A stretch of 64,000 bases of DNA from contig NZ_LR134201.1 of assembly GCF_900635955.1 (NCBI RefSeq), forward strand, positions 868,001 through 932,000. The letters are read 5' to 3'. The notes under the pieces are model-generated. The model ran no database searches. It worked only from the letters and a program-made list of their open reading frames with translations, and had not been told where the DNA came from. The DNA comes from Cedecea lapagei. GTDB lineage: Bacteria; Pseudomonadota; Gammaproteobacteria; Enterobacterales; Enterobacteriaceae. Shown piece by piece: positions 1 through 8,771 of the stretch; position 1 is the first letter of the stretch, and every line of letters begins with the position of its first letter. Position numbers and translations under genes: made by a program.

Positions 1-1
1 T

Positions 2-34
2 CGTGCCGCGATGGTTTCCGTAGCGAAAGCCTGA
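2..34 (+). CDS. grpE: GrpE, C-terminal end only (partial)
   Basis: Only the last ten codons and the stop are present, reading RAAMVSVAKA. This matches the C-terminus of the GrpE nucleotide-exchange factor for DnaK as I know it from E. coli. The identification also rests on position, since grpE lies convergent to yfjD in E. coli. The gene begins outside the window, so nothing can be said about the rest of the protein. Confidence 0.8.
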   Translation, partial: RAAMVSVAKA

Positions 35-50
35 TTCGTTGCCAGAAGTA

Positions 51-78
51 AAAAGCCAGCCGCGCGGCTGGCTTTTTT
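51..78. terminator. Bidirectional terminator between grpE and yfjD
   Basis: An 11-bp perfect stem (AAAAGCCAGCC and GGCTGGCTTTT) closes a GCGC loop and is flanked by A and T tracts on the two sides. It sits between the convergent ends of grpE and yfjD and can serve both. Confidence 0.85.
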
Positions 79-82
79 ATGC

Positions 83-1369
83 TTATTGCTCAACGCTTTG
101 CCGCAGCGGTTTGACCGGCGTAACGCGGACCTGCTTAATCATGTTGTCCTGTACGTCGAGGATATCGATGTCGTACTGGCTCAGGCGGATGCGGGTTCCC
201 GCCGCCGGGATCTCCTGAATCTCTTCCAGAATCATGCCGTTAACCGTGCGGGCGTCATCTTCTGGCAGCGTCCAGTTAAAGGCTTTGTTCAGTTCACGTA
301 CGTTGGCGCTGCCTTCGATGATGACCGAGCCATCGTTTTGCGGCGTCACTTCTTCCGCAAGCGTTGGGGACATGGAGGTGGTGAAATCACCCACGATCTC
401 CTCAAGAATATCCTCTACCGTGACCAGCCCCTGAATATCGCCGTATTCATCGACCACCAGGCCAACTTTCTTTTTGTTGCGCTGAAACTTCACCAGCTGC
501 ACGTTAAGCGGCGTGCCTTCCGGCACAAAGTAAATCTCATCGGCGGAGCGCAGCATCACCTCTTTGGTGAACTCTTTTTTCTCCGTCATCAGGCGATAGG
601 CTTCGCGCACGCGCAGCATGCCAATAGCATCATCCAGATTGTCGCGGTAGAGCACGATGCGGCCGTGAGGGGAGTGGGTCAGCTGGCGGACGATGGACTT
701 CCAGTCGTCATTAATATTGATGCCGACGATCTCGTTACGCGGCACCATGATGTCGTCGACGCTGACCTTTTCCAGGTCGAGCACCGAGAGCAGCATGTCC
801 TGATTACGCCGTGAAATCTGCGAGCGCGATTCATGCACGATGGTGCGTAGCTCATCTTTGCTAAGCGCGGTGCTGATAATGTTATCGACCTTAATGCCGA
901 CCATACGCATCAGCAGGCGGGTGATGGTGTTCAGCAGCCAGACAAGAGGCATCATCAGGAACTGCAGCGGGCCCAGCAGCCAGCTGCTCGGGTAGGCTAC
1001 TTTTTCCGGGTACAGCGCGGCGATGGTTTTAGGCAGAACTTCGGCAAACACCAGCACGACAAACGTCAGTACCCCGGTGGCAATCGCCACGCCTGCGTTA
1101 CCGTACAGGCGAATGCCGACGATGGTCGCCAGCGCGGAGGCAAGAATGTTGACCAGGTTATTGCCGATTAACACCAGGCTAATCAGGCGATCGGGCTTAC
1201 GCAGCAGTTTTTCAACGCGCCTGGCTGCCCGGTTGCCCTGTTTGGCCCGGTGGCGCAGGCGGTAGCGGTTTAGCGTCATCATGCCGGTTTCCGAACCGGA
1301 GAAGTACGCTGACACCACCACCATGATGATCAGGGTGACGATCAGCGTGGTGGTTGAGATGTGTTCCAA
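83..1369 (-). CDS. yfjD: CNNM/CBS-domain inner membrane protein YfjD (HlyC/CorC family)
   Basis: Membrane protein of the CNNM/CorC (UPF0053) family, a group linked to divalent-cation, especially magnesium, export. Residues 1-185 form the DUF21 membrane domain with hydrophobic segments at the N-terminus and around 60-150. A CBS pair follows (about 200-335, including the motif GLVTVEDILEEIVGDF), then a C-terminal CorC/HlyC domain to residue 428. Length is as expected for the family. It lies 27 bp downstream of ypjD on the same strand and is probably cotranscribed. The transported ion is inferred from the family only. Confidence 0.9.
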   Translation of the reverse strand: MEHISTTTLIVTLIIMVVVSAYFSGSETGMMTLNRYRLRHRAKQGNRAARRVEKLLRKPDRLISLVLIGNNLVNILASALATIVGIRLYGNAGVAIATGVLTFVVLVFAEVLPKTIAALYPEKVAYPSSWLLGPLQFLMMPLVWLLNTITRLLMRMVGIKVDNIISTALSKDELRTIVHESRSQISRRNQDMLLSVLDLEKVSVDDIMVPRNEIVGININDDWKSIVRQLTHSPHGRIVLYRDNLDDAIGMLRVREAYRLMTEKKEFTKEVMLRSADEIYFVPEGTPLNVQLVKFQRNKKKVGLVVDEYGDIQGLVTVEDILEEIVGDFTTSMSPTLAEEVTPQNDGSVIIEGSANVRELNKAFNWTLPEDDARTVNGMILEEIQEIPAAGTRIRLSQYDIDILDVQDNMIKQVRVTPVKPLRQSVEQ

Positions 1370-1396
1370 AAGAGGTTTCCTTTAAAGAGAAAGAGG

Positions 1397-2185
1397 TTAG
1401 CTAACGAACTGCTGCAGGATGCGGCTGCCGAAATAGGCGAGCGTTAGAATGCCTGCGCCGGCAACGTTAAACCAGACGACGCGGCGGCCGCGCCACCCTT
1501 CATGATAGTGTCCCCACAGCAAAACGACGTAGACAAACCAGGCCAGAATCGACAACACGGCTTTATCGACATTCTCCATGCTGAACAGATTTTTCATATA
1601 AAACAGGCCGGTGCATAACGTCAGGGTCAGCAGTACCACGCCAACCTGGGTGATATGGAACATTTTACGCTCAATCACCATCAGCGGCGGCATCTCAGCG
1701 CTGAACGCCAGCTTTTTGTTTTTCAGCTGGTAGTCAATCCATGCCAGCTGTAAAGCGTACAGCGCGGCGATAATAAGCGTCGCGTAGGAAAAGAGCGACA
1801 GGCCAATATGCACCATCATGCCCGGCGTGGCTTCGAGATGGGTGATAAACTCATTGGGCATAAAGGTTGCCAGCGCCAGATTTATCAGCGCGAAGGCGTA
1901 AACAATCGGCAACAGCAGCCAGCCGCGATTTCTCGAGGCGACAATGGTCATCACCGTACAAATCATCAGGCTGACGAGGGAGCCGACGTTAAGCAGGCTG
2001 AGGTTCTGCCCGCCGTCGACGGTGAAGAAGCGGGCCTCCAGCGCCAGCGCATGGCTAACCAGCGCGATAGCGGCGGATAAAATGGCAAAGCGGCGCCATC
2101 CGCTGTTCTTCCGCAGAAGACCGGGAATGATCAGCGCGAGGCTGACGGAGTAGGCTACAAGCGCAAGAATGGCGAAAACGGGCAT
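1397..2185 (-). CDS. ypjD: Inner membrane protein YpjD, CcmC/HemX-like
   Basis: Polytopic inner membrane protein of the cytochrome c assembly (CcmC/ResC/HemX-like) fold with about eight hydrophobic segments. Its function is not established. I chose the start at MPVFAILALVAYS because this matches the E. coli protein (262 residues here); the longer open frame adds 27 unconserved residues. It is transcribed away from ffh and toward yfjD. A conserved WGHYHEGWRGRR stretch near the C-terminus fits the family, where histidines in such positions can bind haem; haem binding here is an inference. Confidence 0.85.
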   Translation of the reverse strand: MPVFAILALVAYSVSLALIIPGLLRKNSGWRRFAILSAAIALVSHALALEARFFTVDGGQNLSLLNVGSLVSLMICTVMTIVASRNRGWLLLPIVYAFALINLALATFMPNEFITHLEATPGMMVHIGLSLFSYATLIIAALYALQLAWIDYQLKNKKLAFSAEMPPLMVIERKMFHITQVGVVLLTLTLCTGLFYMKNLFSMENVDKAVLSILAWFVYVVLLWGHYHEGWRGRRVVWFNVAGAGILTLAYFGSRILQQFVS

Positions 2186-2352
2186 AGTAAGGTGTCGGTC
2201 AAATTGGCCAGAGAACAAAAAAGTCAGTATAACGTTACCTGCCGCCTGCTCCAACCGTTGGATCACACCCGAGGCGGCTTCATGATATAATCCGCCAAAT
2301 TCAGTTTTATGTCGCGAGCTGCGGCCCCAGTGACCACGTTAGGCAAAATACC

Positions 2353-3714
2353 ATGTTTGATAATTTAACAGACCGTCTGTCGCGTACCCTGCGCAATATT
2401 AGCGGCCGTGGGCGGCTAACCGAAGAAAACGTTAAAGAGACGCTGCGCGAAGTGCGCATGGCGCTGCTGGAGGCGGACGTTGCGCTGCCGGTGGTGCGTG
2501 ATTTTATCAACCGCGTAAAAGAAAAAGCGGTTGGTCATGAAGTTAACAAAAGCCTGACGCCGGGCCAGGAGTTCGTCAAAATCGTTCGCGCTGAGCTGGT
2601 TTCCGCGATGGGCGAAGAGAACAGCAGCCTGAACCTGGCGGCGCAGCCGCCGGCCGTGGTGCTGATGGCGGGCCTGCAGGGGGCTGGTAAAACGACCAGC
2701 GTCGGTAAGTTAGGTAAGTTCCTGCGTGAAAAGCAGAAGAAAAAAGTGTTGGTGGTTTCGGCGGACGTTTATCGCCCTGCGGCGATCAAACAGCTGGAAA
2801 CGCTGGCCCAGCAGGTTGAGGTGGACTTCTTCCCGTCCGATGCTCAGCAAAAGCCAGTCGACATCGTTAACGCCGCGCTGAAAGAGGCGAAGCTGAAGTT
2901 TTACGACGTCCTGCTGGTGGATACCGCCGGCCGTCTGCACGTCGATGAAGCGATGATGGACGAAATCAAACAGGTTCATGCCGCGATTAAGCCGGTAGAA
3001 ACGCTGTTTGTGGTCGACGCCATGACCGGCCAGGATGCGGCCAATACCGCGAAGGCGTTTAACGAAGCGCTGCCGCTGACCGGCGTAGTACTGACCAAAG
3101 TGGACGGCGACGCCCGCGGCGGTGCCGCGCTGTCGATTCGTCATATTACCGGCAAGCCGATTAAGTTCCTCGGCGTTGGCGAGAAAACCGAAGCGCTGGA
3201 GCCATTCCATCCGGATCGTATCGCTTCCCGTATCCTCGGCATGGGCGACGTGCTGTCGCTGATTGAAGATATCGAAAGCAAGGTTGACCGCGCGCAGGCA
3301 GAGAAGCTTGCCAGCAAGCTGAAGAAAGGCGACGGCTTTGACCTGACCGACTTCCTTGAGCAGCTTAAGCAGATGAAAAACATGGGCGGCATGGCGAGCA
3401 TGATGAGCAAGCTGCCGGGCATGGGCCAGCTGCCGGACAACGTCAAATCCCAGATGGACGACAAAGTGCTGGTGCGCATGGAGGCGATTATCAGCTCGAT
3501 GACGCTGAAAGAGCGCGCGCAGCCGGAGATCATTAAAGGTTCCCGCAAGCGCCGTATCGCGCAGGGCTCCGGCATGCAGGTGCAGGACGTTAACCGCCTG
3601 CTGAAGCAGTTTGACGACATGCAGCGCATGATGAAGAAAATGAAGAAAGGCGGGATGGCCAAAATGATGCGCGGCATGAAAGGTATGATGCCGCCAGGTT
3701 TCCCAGGCCGTTAA
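2353..3714 (+). CDS. ffh: Signal recognition particle protein Ffh
   Basis: SRP54-type GTPase that binds 4.5S RNA and nascent signal sequences and delivers ribosomes to FtsY at the inner membrane. An N-terminal four-helix domain (1-85) is followed by the G domain with P-loop GLQGAGKTT (107-115) and DTAGR in the middle. From about residue 330 comes the methionine-rich M domain, with clusters such as MMKKMKKGGMAKMMRG. Length 453 equals the E. coli protein. It is divergent from ypjD and precedes the rpsP operon. Confidence 0.97.
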   Translation: MFDNLTDRLSRTLRNISGRGRLTEENVKETLREVRMALLEADVALPVVRDFINRVKEKAVGHEVNKSLTPGQEFVKIVRAELVSAMGEENSSLNLAAQPPAVVLMAGLQGAGKTTSVGKLGKFLREKQKKKVLVVSADVYRPAAIKQLETLAQQVEVDFFPSDAQQKPVDIVNAALKEAKLKFYDVLLVDTAGRLHVDEAMMDEIKQVHAAIKPVETLFVVDAMTGQDAANTAKAFNEALPLTGVVLTKVDGDARGGAALSIRHITGKPIKFLGVGEKTEALEPFHPDRIASRILGMGDVLSLIEDIESKVDRAQAEKLASKLKKGDGFDLTDFLEQLKQMKNMGGMASMMSKLPGMGQLPDNVKSQMDDKVLVRMEAIISSMTLKERAQPEIIKGSRKRRIAQGSGMQVQDVNRLLKQFDDMQRMMKKMKKGGMAKMMRGMKGMMPPGFPGR

Positions 3715-3725
3715 GCTCTTTTCGA

Positions 3726-3810
3726 TTGCTTTTTACGCCGAAATGAGTAAAATTTTCGGGCTTTTAATATGACACCGGGCTCCATCCCTCGATGGGGCCC
3801 GGCGTTTTAT
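3726..3810 (+). promoter_or_regulatory. rpsP operon promoter and leader hairpin
   Basis: A candidate sigma-70 promoter (TTGCTT, 16 bp, TAAAAT at 3748-3753) lies after ffh. The leader that would follow contains a GC-rich hairpin (ACCGGGCTCCAT pairing with ATGGGGCCCGG, about 3772-3804) followed by a short T-rich stretch. It ends about 20 bp before rpsP and may act as an attenuator, or as the ffh terminator with read-through. The role is inferred. Confidence 0.5.
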
Positions 3811-3827
3811 TCACTAAAGAGGATGTT

Positions 3828-4076
3828 ATGGTAACTATTCGTTTAGCACGTCACGGCGCTAAAAAGCGTCCGTTCTACCAGGTTGTCGTTACTGATAGCC
3901 GTAATGCACGTAACGGTCGCTTCATTGAGCGCGTTGGTTTCTTCAACCCTATCGCTAACGAGAAAGAAGAAGGCGTTCGCCTGGATCTGGATCGCGTAGC
4001 TCATTGGGTTGGCCAGGGCGCAACCGTTTCTGATCGCGTTGCTACGCTGATCAAAGAAGCAAAGAAAGCAGCTTAA
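3828..4076 (+). CDS. rpsP: 30S ribosomal protein S16
   Basis: Small-subunit ribosomal protein S16, 82 residues as in E. coli, starting MVTIRLARHGAKKRPFYQ. The ATG follows an AGAGGA ribosome-binding site; the longer open frame upstream has no support. First gene of the rpsP-rimM-trmD-rplS operon, which joins ribosomal proteins with a maturation factor and a tRNA methylase. Confidence 0.97.
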   Translation: MVTIRLARHGAKKRPFYQVVVTDSRNARNGRFIERVGFFNPIANEKEEGVRLDLDRVAHWVGQGATVSDRVATLIKEAKKAA

Positions 4077-4094
4077 TCTGTCACGGTGGTCATG

Positions 4095-4643
4095 ATGAGC
4101 AAGCAACTCGCCGCACAGGCTCCTGTTAACCCCATTGTGTTGGGCAAGATGGGCTCCTCCTACGGTATTCGTGGTTGGCTCAGAGTGTTTTCCTCCACCG
4201 AAGACGCTGAAAGCATTTTTGACTACCAGCCCTGGTTTATCCAGCGCGGCGGTCAGTGGCAGCAAGTACAGCTGGAAAGCTGGAAGCACCACAATCAGGA
4301 CCTGATCATCAAGCTGCAAGGCGTTGACGATCGGGATGCCGCGAATCTTCTGACCAATTGTGAAATTGTCGTCGATTCAACGCAGCTGCCGGCTCTTGAA
4401 GCGGGTGACTATTACTGGAAAGACCTTATGGGCTGCCAGGTAGTAACCACTCAGGGGTACCAGCTCGGTAAAGTCATCGACATGATGGAAACCGGCTCGA
4501 ATGACGTACTCGTCATCAAGGCAAACCTGAAGGATGCATTTGGCATCAAGGAGCGGCTGGTTCCGTTCCTCGATGGGCAGGTTATCAAGAAAGTCGATCT
4601 CGCTACTCAAACCATTGAAGTAGATTGGGATCCTGGTTTTTAA
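4095..4643 (+). CDS. rimM: Ribosome maturation factor RimM
   Basis: Assists late 30S assembly, acting on the 16S 3' major (head) domain with S19. The N-terminal RimM domain (about 1-95, GKMGSSYGIRGWLRV) precedes a PRC-barrel (about 100-182). The start at MSKQLAAQ gives 182 residues as in E. coli; an in-frame ATG one codon earlier and an upstream GTG are alternatives. It follows rpsP by 18 bp and must be cotranscribed. Confidence 0.96.
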   Translation: MSKQLAAQAPVNPIVLGKMGSSYGIRGWLRVFSSTEDAESIFDYQPWFIQRGGQWQQVQLESWKHHNQDLIIKLQGVDDRDAANLLTNCEIVVDSTQLPALEAGDYYWKDLMGCQVVTTQGYQLGKVIDMMETGSNDVLVIKANLKDAFGIKERLVPFLDGQVIKKVDLATQTIEVDWDPGF

Positions 4644-4689
4644 AACTCCGAAATCATACGGTAGTCGCTAGCATAGTGGGGATTGGCTT

Positions 4690-5457
4690 GTGTTTATTGG
4701 TATTGTTAGCCTGTTTCCAGAGATGTTCCGCGCAATTACCGATTACGGGGTAACTGGCCGGGCAGTAAAAAATGGCCTGCTGAGCATTCAAAGCTGGAGT
4801 CCGCGTGACTTCACCTATGACCGGCACCGTACCGTGGACGATCGTCCTTACGGCGGCGGACCGGGAATGCTGATGATGGTGAACCCCTTGCGGGAGGCCA
4901 TCCACGCAGCGAAAGCGGCGGCAGGAGAAGGTGCTAAGGTTATCTATCTGTCACCTCAGGGGCGCAAGCTTGATCAAGCGGGCGTCAGTGAACTGGCGGC
5001 GAACGAGAAGTTAATTCTGGTTTGCGGTCGTTACGAAGGGATCGATGAGCGCGTGATCCAAACCGAAATTGACGAAGAATGGTCAATCGGCGATTACGTT
5101 CTCAGCGGCGGTGAGCTACCAGCGATGACGCTGATTGACTCAGTCTCCCGGTTTATTCCGGGCGTGCTGGGACATGAGGCCTCGGCAACCGAAGATTCGT
5201 TTGCCGAAGGGTTACTGGATTGCCCTCACTACACCCGTCCTGAAGTGCTGGACGGCATGGAAGTACCGGCGGTATTACTGTCGGGGAACCATGCGGAGAT
5301 TCGCCGTTGGCGTCTGAAACAGTCGCTGGGCCGCACCTGGCTTAGAAGACCTGAACTTTTGGAAAACCTGGCTCTGACTGAAGAGCAAGCAAGGTTGCTG
5401 GCGGAGTTCAAAAAAGAGCATACGCAACAGCAACATAAACATGATGGGCAGGCGTAA
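4690..5457 (+). CDS. trmD: tRNA (guanine-37-N1) methyltransferase TrmD
   Basis: Methylates G37 of tRNAs reading CNN, CGG-type and related codons, which prevents +1 frameshifting. A SPOUT-class trefoil-knot enzyme: knot motifs GRYEGIDER (113-121) and SIGDYVLSGGE (132-142) bind S-adenosylmethionine. The start is GTG with the protein reading MFIGIVSLFPEMF, 255 residues as in E. coli. It lies 46 bp downstream of rimM in the same operon. Confidence 0.96.
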   Translation: MFIGIVSLFPEMFRAITDYGVTGRAVKNGLLSIQSWSPRDFTYDRHRTVDDRPYGGGPGMLMMVNPLREAIHAAKAAAGEGAKVIYLSPQGRKLDQAGVSELAANEKLILVCGRYEGIDERVIQTEIDEEWSIGDYVLSGGELPAMTLIDSVSRFIPGVLGHEASATEDSFAEGLLDCPHYTRPEVLDGMEVPAVLLSGNHAEIRRWRLKQSLGRTWLRRPELLENLALTEEQARLLAEFKKEHTQQQHKHDGQA

Positions 5458-5469
5458 GCCCCCTTAACC

Positions 5470-5594
5470 CCAAAATAGTTGGAGTTGCAGCAAGATGGCA
5501 AGCGAGTAGATCCCGATGAGCTTACTTCAGTAAGTGATGCGGGTGAAGGAGAGCAGCCAGCGCAGATGCAGCTTCAAATATGAAGGGGAAATAT
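5470..5594. repeat. ERIC element between trmD and rplS
   Basis: The spacer carries the hallmarks of the enterobacterial repetitive intergenic consensus: TTGGAGTTGCAGCAAGATGG at the left, the central inverted repeat GAGCTTACTTCAGTAAGTGA (5519-5538), GGGTGA and GCAGCTTCAAATATGA at the right. Identification is by recall of the ERIC consensus. It sits inside the ribosomal operon and would be transcribed as a long imperfect hairpin between trmD and rplS. Confidence 0.8.
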
Positions 5595-5622
5595 CAGTTT
5601 ACCCAGGATAAGAGATTAAATT

Positions 5623-5970
5623 ATGAGCAATATTATTAAGCAACTTGAACAAGAACAGATGAAACAGGATGTACCTTCCTTCCGTCCGGGCGACTCCGTG
5701 GAAGTGAAAGTATGGGTCGTTGAAGGTTCTAAAAAACGTCTGCAGGCATTTGAGGGCGTGGTTATCGCTATCCGTAACCGCGGTCTGCACTCTGCATTCA
5801 CTGTTCGTAAAATTTCCAACGGCGAAGGTGTTGAGCGTGTATTCCAGACTCACTCCCCAGTCATTGACAGCATTGCTGTTAAACGCCGTGGTGCCGTTCG
5901 TAAAGCTAAACTGTACTACCTGCGTGAGCGTACCGGTAAGTCTGCTCGTATCAAAGAGCGTCTTAACTAA
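5623..5970 (+). CDS. rplS: 50S ribosomal protein L19
   Basis: Large-subunit ribosomal protein L19, located at the 30S-50S interface. 115 residues, beginning MSNIIKQLEQEQMKQD and ending in a basic tail, matching E. coli throughout. Last gene of the rpsP operon, separated from trmD by the ERIC-bearing spacer and followed by a strong terminator. Confidence 0.97.
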   Translation: MSNIIKQLEQEQMKQDVPSFRPGDSVEVKVWVVEGSKKRLQAFEGVVIAIRNRGLHSAFTVRKISNGEGVERVFQTHSPVIDSIAVKRRGAVRKAKLYYLRERTGKSARIKERLN

Positions 5971-5993
5971 GATTCGCTCAGGCGACATCCAAA

Positions 5994-6025
5994 TAAAAGG
6001 GCTGCCATCTGGCAGCCCTTTTTTA
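5994..6025. terminator. Bidirectional terminator rplS/yfiB
   Basis: Stem AAAGGGCTGCC / GGCAGCCCTTT with loop ATCT and a T-run on the right, A-run on the left, lying between the convergent rplS and yfiB genes. Confidence 0.9.
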
Positions 6026-6044
6026 TGCGCTGAATTCGCTGAAA

Positions 6045-6530
6045 TTATGGGGCAGTGATAACGACCGCAACGCGACGGTTTTCCGCGCGCCCTTCGCCGG
6101 TGCTGTTGCTTGCAGCCGGGTATTTCTTGCCCAGCCCTTGCGTGGTGAGGTTACTGCGCGGGATCTTAGCGCCTTCGGCCCAGGCATCTGCGACGATGTT
6201 TGCCCGCTTAAGGGAGAGCTGTTCATTGTAGCCTTCTTCGCCGTAGTTATCGGTATGACCATCGAGGCGGGCGTGCTTCAGGCCTGTTGCTGAGAGCTTA
6301 GCGGCCATCGACTGAATCGTTTGGTAGCTTTCAGGCTGCAGCTTGTACTGGTTCTTACCGAACAGGATCTTGTCTGACAACCCAAGCGACCAGCCATCGT
6401 TTGACTCAGAGAAGCCGTAGGAGCGCATAGCGGCCACTTGCTCCGGGGAGAAGGTCGACGGCGGTGACTGACAGCCGGCCAACAGAAACGAGAAGAAGAT
6501 TGCTGGTGCAAATAAGCGCGAGGCTTTCAT
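6045..6530 (-). CDS. yfiB: Outer membrane lipoprotein YfiB (OmpA-like)
   Basis: Outer-membrane lipoprotein with a peptidoglycan-binding OmpA-like domain. In the YfiBNR system YfiB sequesters the periplasmic inhibitor YfiR and so releases the diguanylate cyclase YfiN. The signal peptide ends in the lipobox LAGC (Cys20). The OmpA-like domain covers about residues 50-160 (LDGHTDNYGEEGYNEQLSLKRA; C-terminal NRRVAV). The ATG overlaps the yfiN stop as ATGA, so translation is probably coupled. Confidence 0.92.
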   Translation of the reverse strand: MKASRLFAPAIFFSFLLAGCQSPPSTFSPEQVAAMRSYGFSESNDGWSLGLSDKILFGKNQYKLQPESYQTIQSMAAKLSATGLKHARLDGHTDNYGEEGYNEQLSLKRANIVADAWAEGAKIPRSNLTTQGLGKKYPAASNSTGEGRAENRRVAVVITAP

Positions 6531-7771
6531 GATAAATCCTTTTGGTGCTGTTTCGTAGGCAACTCACGCTGCTTGTGTTTTTCTATGTACATATTACGGT
6601 CAGCCGTTTCCATCAGACTTTCCGCTGACGTAATGTCCTTAGCGAGCGCGACTCCAATGCTCAGGGTCATGGTGACCCGCTGCTCGCCCGGTAATAGGAT
6701 CGGCTGTTCGACCATTTCCTTTAGATGCTTTAGCACCGCCTCTGCCTCTCCCTGCGTGCTGACCGCGTTAAGCAGCATGGCAAATTCGTCTCCACCAAGT
6801 CGGAACGCCAGATAGCGGTCGTTCGCAAACGCCAGCAGTCGCCGGGCGACTTCAATGAGCACGGCATCTCCCGCCGCGTGTCCCCAGGTGTCGTTAATAA
6901 ACTTGAAGTTGTCGCCGTCCATAAACAGCAGCGCGCTGTGCCTGAGCTTATCGGTGTCCTCAATAAGCTTATTCAGCTTCGTGCGGAAGGCCGCGCGGTT
7001 TGCCAGCCCTGTCAGCGGATCCTGAAGCGCGCTCTTTTGCAGCGAGGCGTTTTTAAGCTGCAGCTGCCTTTGCCACTCTTCCATTTCATCCAGCAGGCTA
7101 TTGAAGTCCTGAGCAAAAAGGTGGAACTCTTCAATTTTTTCCGGCAACACGCGGCGCGAAAAGTTACGGTTACTGCGGACGTCATGGACAACGTCGGTAA
7201 TATTCTGCAGGGCCGCATCAATATCGCCATGTAAATGGCGTGAAATCCCCAGGGCGATAATTGAGGCGAGGACAATACAGGCCGTAAGCACGCCAAGAGA
7301 AAGCCAGACGAAGAGAGTCACGGTGGCATCGGTGCCCGTCAGATGCATTTCACCGATAATCTTGCCGTTATGCCAGATTGGCTGCCTGATGGGATGAGGG
7401 TAAAGCCATCGGGTGACCAACCCTCCAACCATATTGCTCTCCGAGGATTTCTCTGCCTGCCAGTGGGTTAACTCCTGGCCATCAGAATCTACAACTTTTG
7501 CGGCGGTAAACTGCCCCTGCTTACCGAGCAAGGCGAGGGTATCGTTGGCCGCGGCACCATCGCGGAAGACTACGGCGGCCTCGAGGCTGTGGCTTACCGT
7601 CACCGCCAGGAGTTGGAGGTTTTTTTGAGCGTATTGCTTTAGCGTCAGCATCGAGGCGACGGAGAGCAGCAGCCAGACAATAAGCATGGCAATAACCACG
7701 CTAATAATACTGATTCTGCGTAATGTCCCTTTAAACGTCGGACGTGACGAGGCGGTCAAATCCTTATTCAT
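6527..7771 (-). CDS. dgcN: Diguanylate cyclase YfiN/DgcN
   Basis: Makes cyclic di-GMP and, in E. coli, slows cell division under envelope stress. N-terminal membrane helix (about 21-44), periplasmic domain that receives the YfiR signal, second helix (about 152-176), HAMP region, then a GGDEF domain with an intact RLGGDEF signature (GGDEF at 326-330). The residues just before it (RYLA) do not form the RxxD product-inhibition site. The start MNKDLTASSRP matches the family; the open frame runs 44 residues further upstream without support. The start overlaps the yfiR end by 8 bp. Confidence 0.92.
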   Translation of the reverse strand: MNKDLTASSRPTFKGTLRRISIISVVIAMLIVWLLLSVASMLTLKQYAQKNLQLLAVTVSHSLEAAVVFRDGAAANDTLALLGKQGQFTAAKVVDSDGQELTHWQAEKSSESNMVGGLVTRWLYPHPIRQPIWHNGKIIGEMHLTGTDATVTLFVWLSLGVLTACIVLASIIALGISRHLHGDIDAALQNITDVVHDVRSNRNFSRRVLPEKIEEFHLFAQDFNSLLDEMEEWQRQLQLKNASLQKSALQDPLTGLANRAAFRTKLNKLIEDTDKLRHSALLFMDGDNFKFINDTWGHAAGDAVLIEVARRLLAFANDRYLAFRLGGDEFAMLLNAVSTQGEAEAVLKHLKEMVEQPILLPGEQRVTMTLSIGVALAKDITSAESLMETADRNMYIEKHKQRELPTKQHQKDLS

Positions 7772-8324
7772 GACTATTCTTCCCTGGCCGGGCCAGCAGT
7801 AATACATCCGGGCTAACCCTGACGCCGCTACGCGTGAGTGCATCAAGGTTGACCGAAAAAGAAACTGCGTCATTATGAATATTAAGGCAGAAAGCGCTGC
7901 CAATTATGCATTGTGGGTTCTGTTCGGCAATTAACAATAAAGGTCGGGGCTGGTAACGCTCTATTAATTGCTGCTGCTGTTGCGGTGTTTCCTTACCAAA
8001 ATAGATCCCATCGCACTGCAAAAGTAATGCCTCTTCCTCAGACTTAACGAGCTGCGGCTGAAAGAATATATCGCTGTTCTTATCGCTTAGCGTGGCCGCA
8101 TAGGTAGCGGTTGAGAAGATACACAGTCTGGGAAGCCCCTGAAGCTGCGGCCACCGGGTATAGCTTACAATACCGGCCACAATAGTTCTGACCCTGTCAG
8201 AAAGCTGCGGGCCTGGAGGTTGCGCCGCAAGCGTGAACGGGATAAATATCAGGCAGGCGAAACATGCTGCAAATAAAGTAAGCCAGCGCGAAGCAGAAAA
8301 AGTTTTCACATGCCACCAGCCCAT
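7764..8324 (-). CDS. yfiR: Periplasmic regulator YfiR (DUF4154)
   Basis: Periplasmic repressor of the cyclase YfiN, thought to respond to redox and envelope stress. An N-terminal signal peptide (hydrophobic stretch WLTLFAACFACLIFIPFTLAA) precedes the DUF4154 domain, with conserved VSYTRWP and ECIIGSAFCL-like cysteine motifs (here QCIIGSAFCL). Product of 186 residues. A GTG five codons later is an alternative start. First gene of the yfiR-yfiN-yfiB operon. Confidence 0.9.
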   Translation of the reverse strand: MGWWHVKTFSASRWLTLFAACFACLIFIPFTLAAQPPGPQLSDRVRTIVAGIVSYTRWPQLQGLPRLCIFSTATYAATLSDKNSDIFFQPQLVKSEEEALLLQCDGIYFGKETPQQQQQLIERYQPRPLLLIAEQNPQCIIGSAFCLNIHNDAVSFSVNLDALTRSGVRVSPDVLLLARPGKNSHE

Positions 8325-8605
8325 AAGCGTCGTAGCCCATAAAAGCAGCTTTTATGATTTATGATGTTGCCGTTGAGCATATCACTCCCGCATGACTCTT
8401 TCATTCATTCCTGAGTGTGATGATATTCCTGATAATAAAAAATAATAACGGGAATAGTCCCTGAATGATGGCGTAAATCGTTATTGGTCTCCCCAAAGAA
8501 AAACCGCAACGGGGATAATATCAGCATAGAAGGGGAATGAATTTTTACGCGCGGTTTTGTGGGTGAATGCATTTTTGCCCGCAAAATGCGCATGCTTATG
8601 CCTTG

Positions 8606-8675
8606 TGTAAATTTAATATTACAGTTTCGCCGGGTTTGAGCGCTATTAAATCTCTAGTGTAACGATAAATTTACG
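8606..8675 (+). promoter_or_regulatory. Two TyrR boxes upstream of aroF
   Basis: Two sites fit the TyrR consensus TGTAAA-N6-TTTACA: TGTAAA TTTAAT ATTACA (8606-8623) and TGTAAC GATAAA TTTACG (8658-8675). They lie in the 447-bp gap between yfiR and aroF. In E. coli TyrR with tyrosine represses aroF-tyrA, so the same control is likely here. The rest of this gap is AT-rich, holds the yfiR promoter region on the other strand, and shows no convincing gene. Confidence 0.75.
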
Positions 8676-8771
8676 TATATTGGATTGCATTCTTTACTGT
8701 TGGCGGTTACAGTAAGTCCTCCTCCACGAGGGGACGACTATCGCAAACGAGCTCACTACAGGACAGCCATC

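Noticed and set aside
86..814. Long antisense frames within yfjD, and similar ones in rluD, era, lepA and others
   Set aside because: They mirror codon bias of strongly supported genes on the opposite strand.
8405..8593. 62-codon ORF between yfiR and aroF
   Set aside because: No ribosome-binding site, unusual composition, and lies in a regulatory gap.
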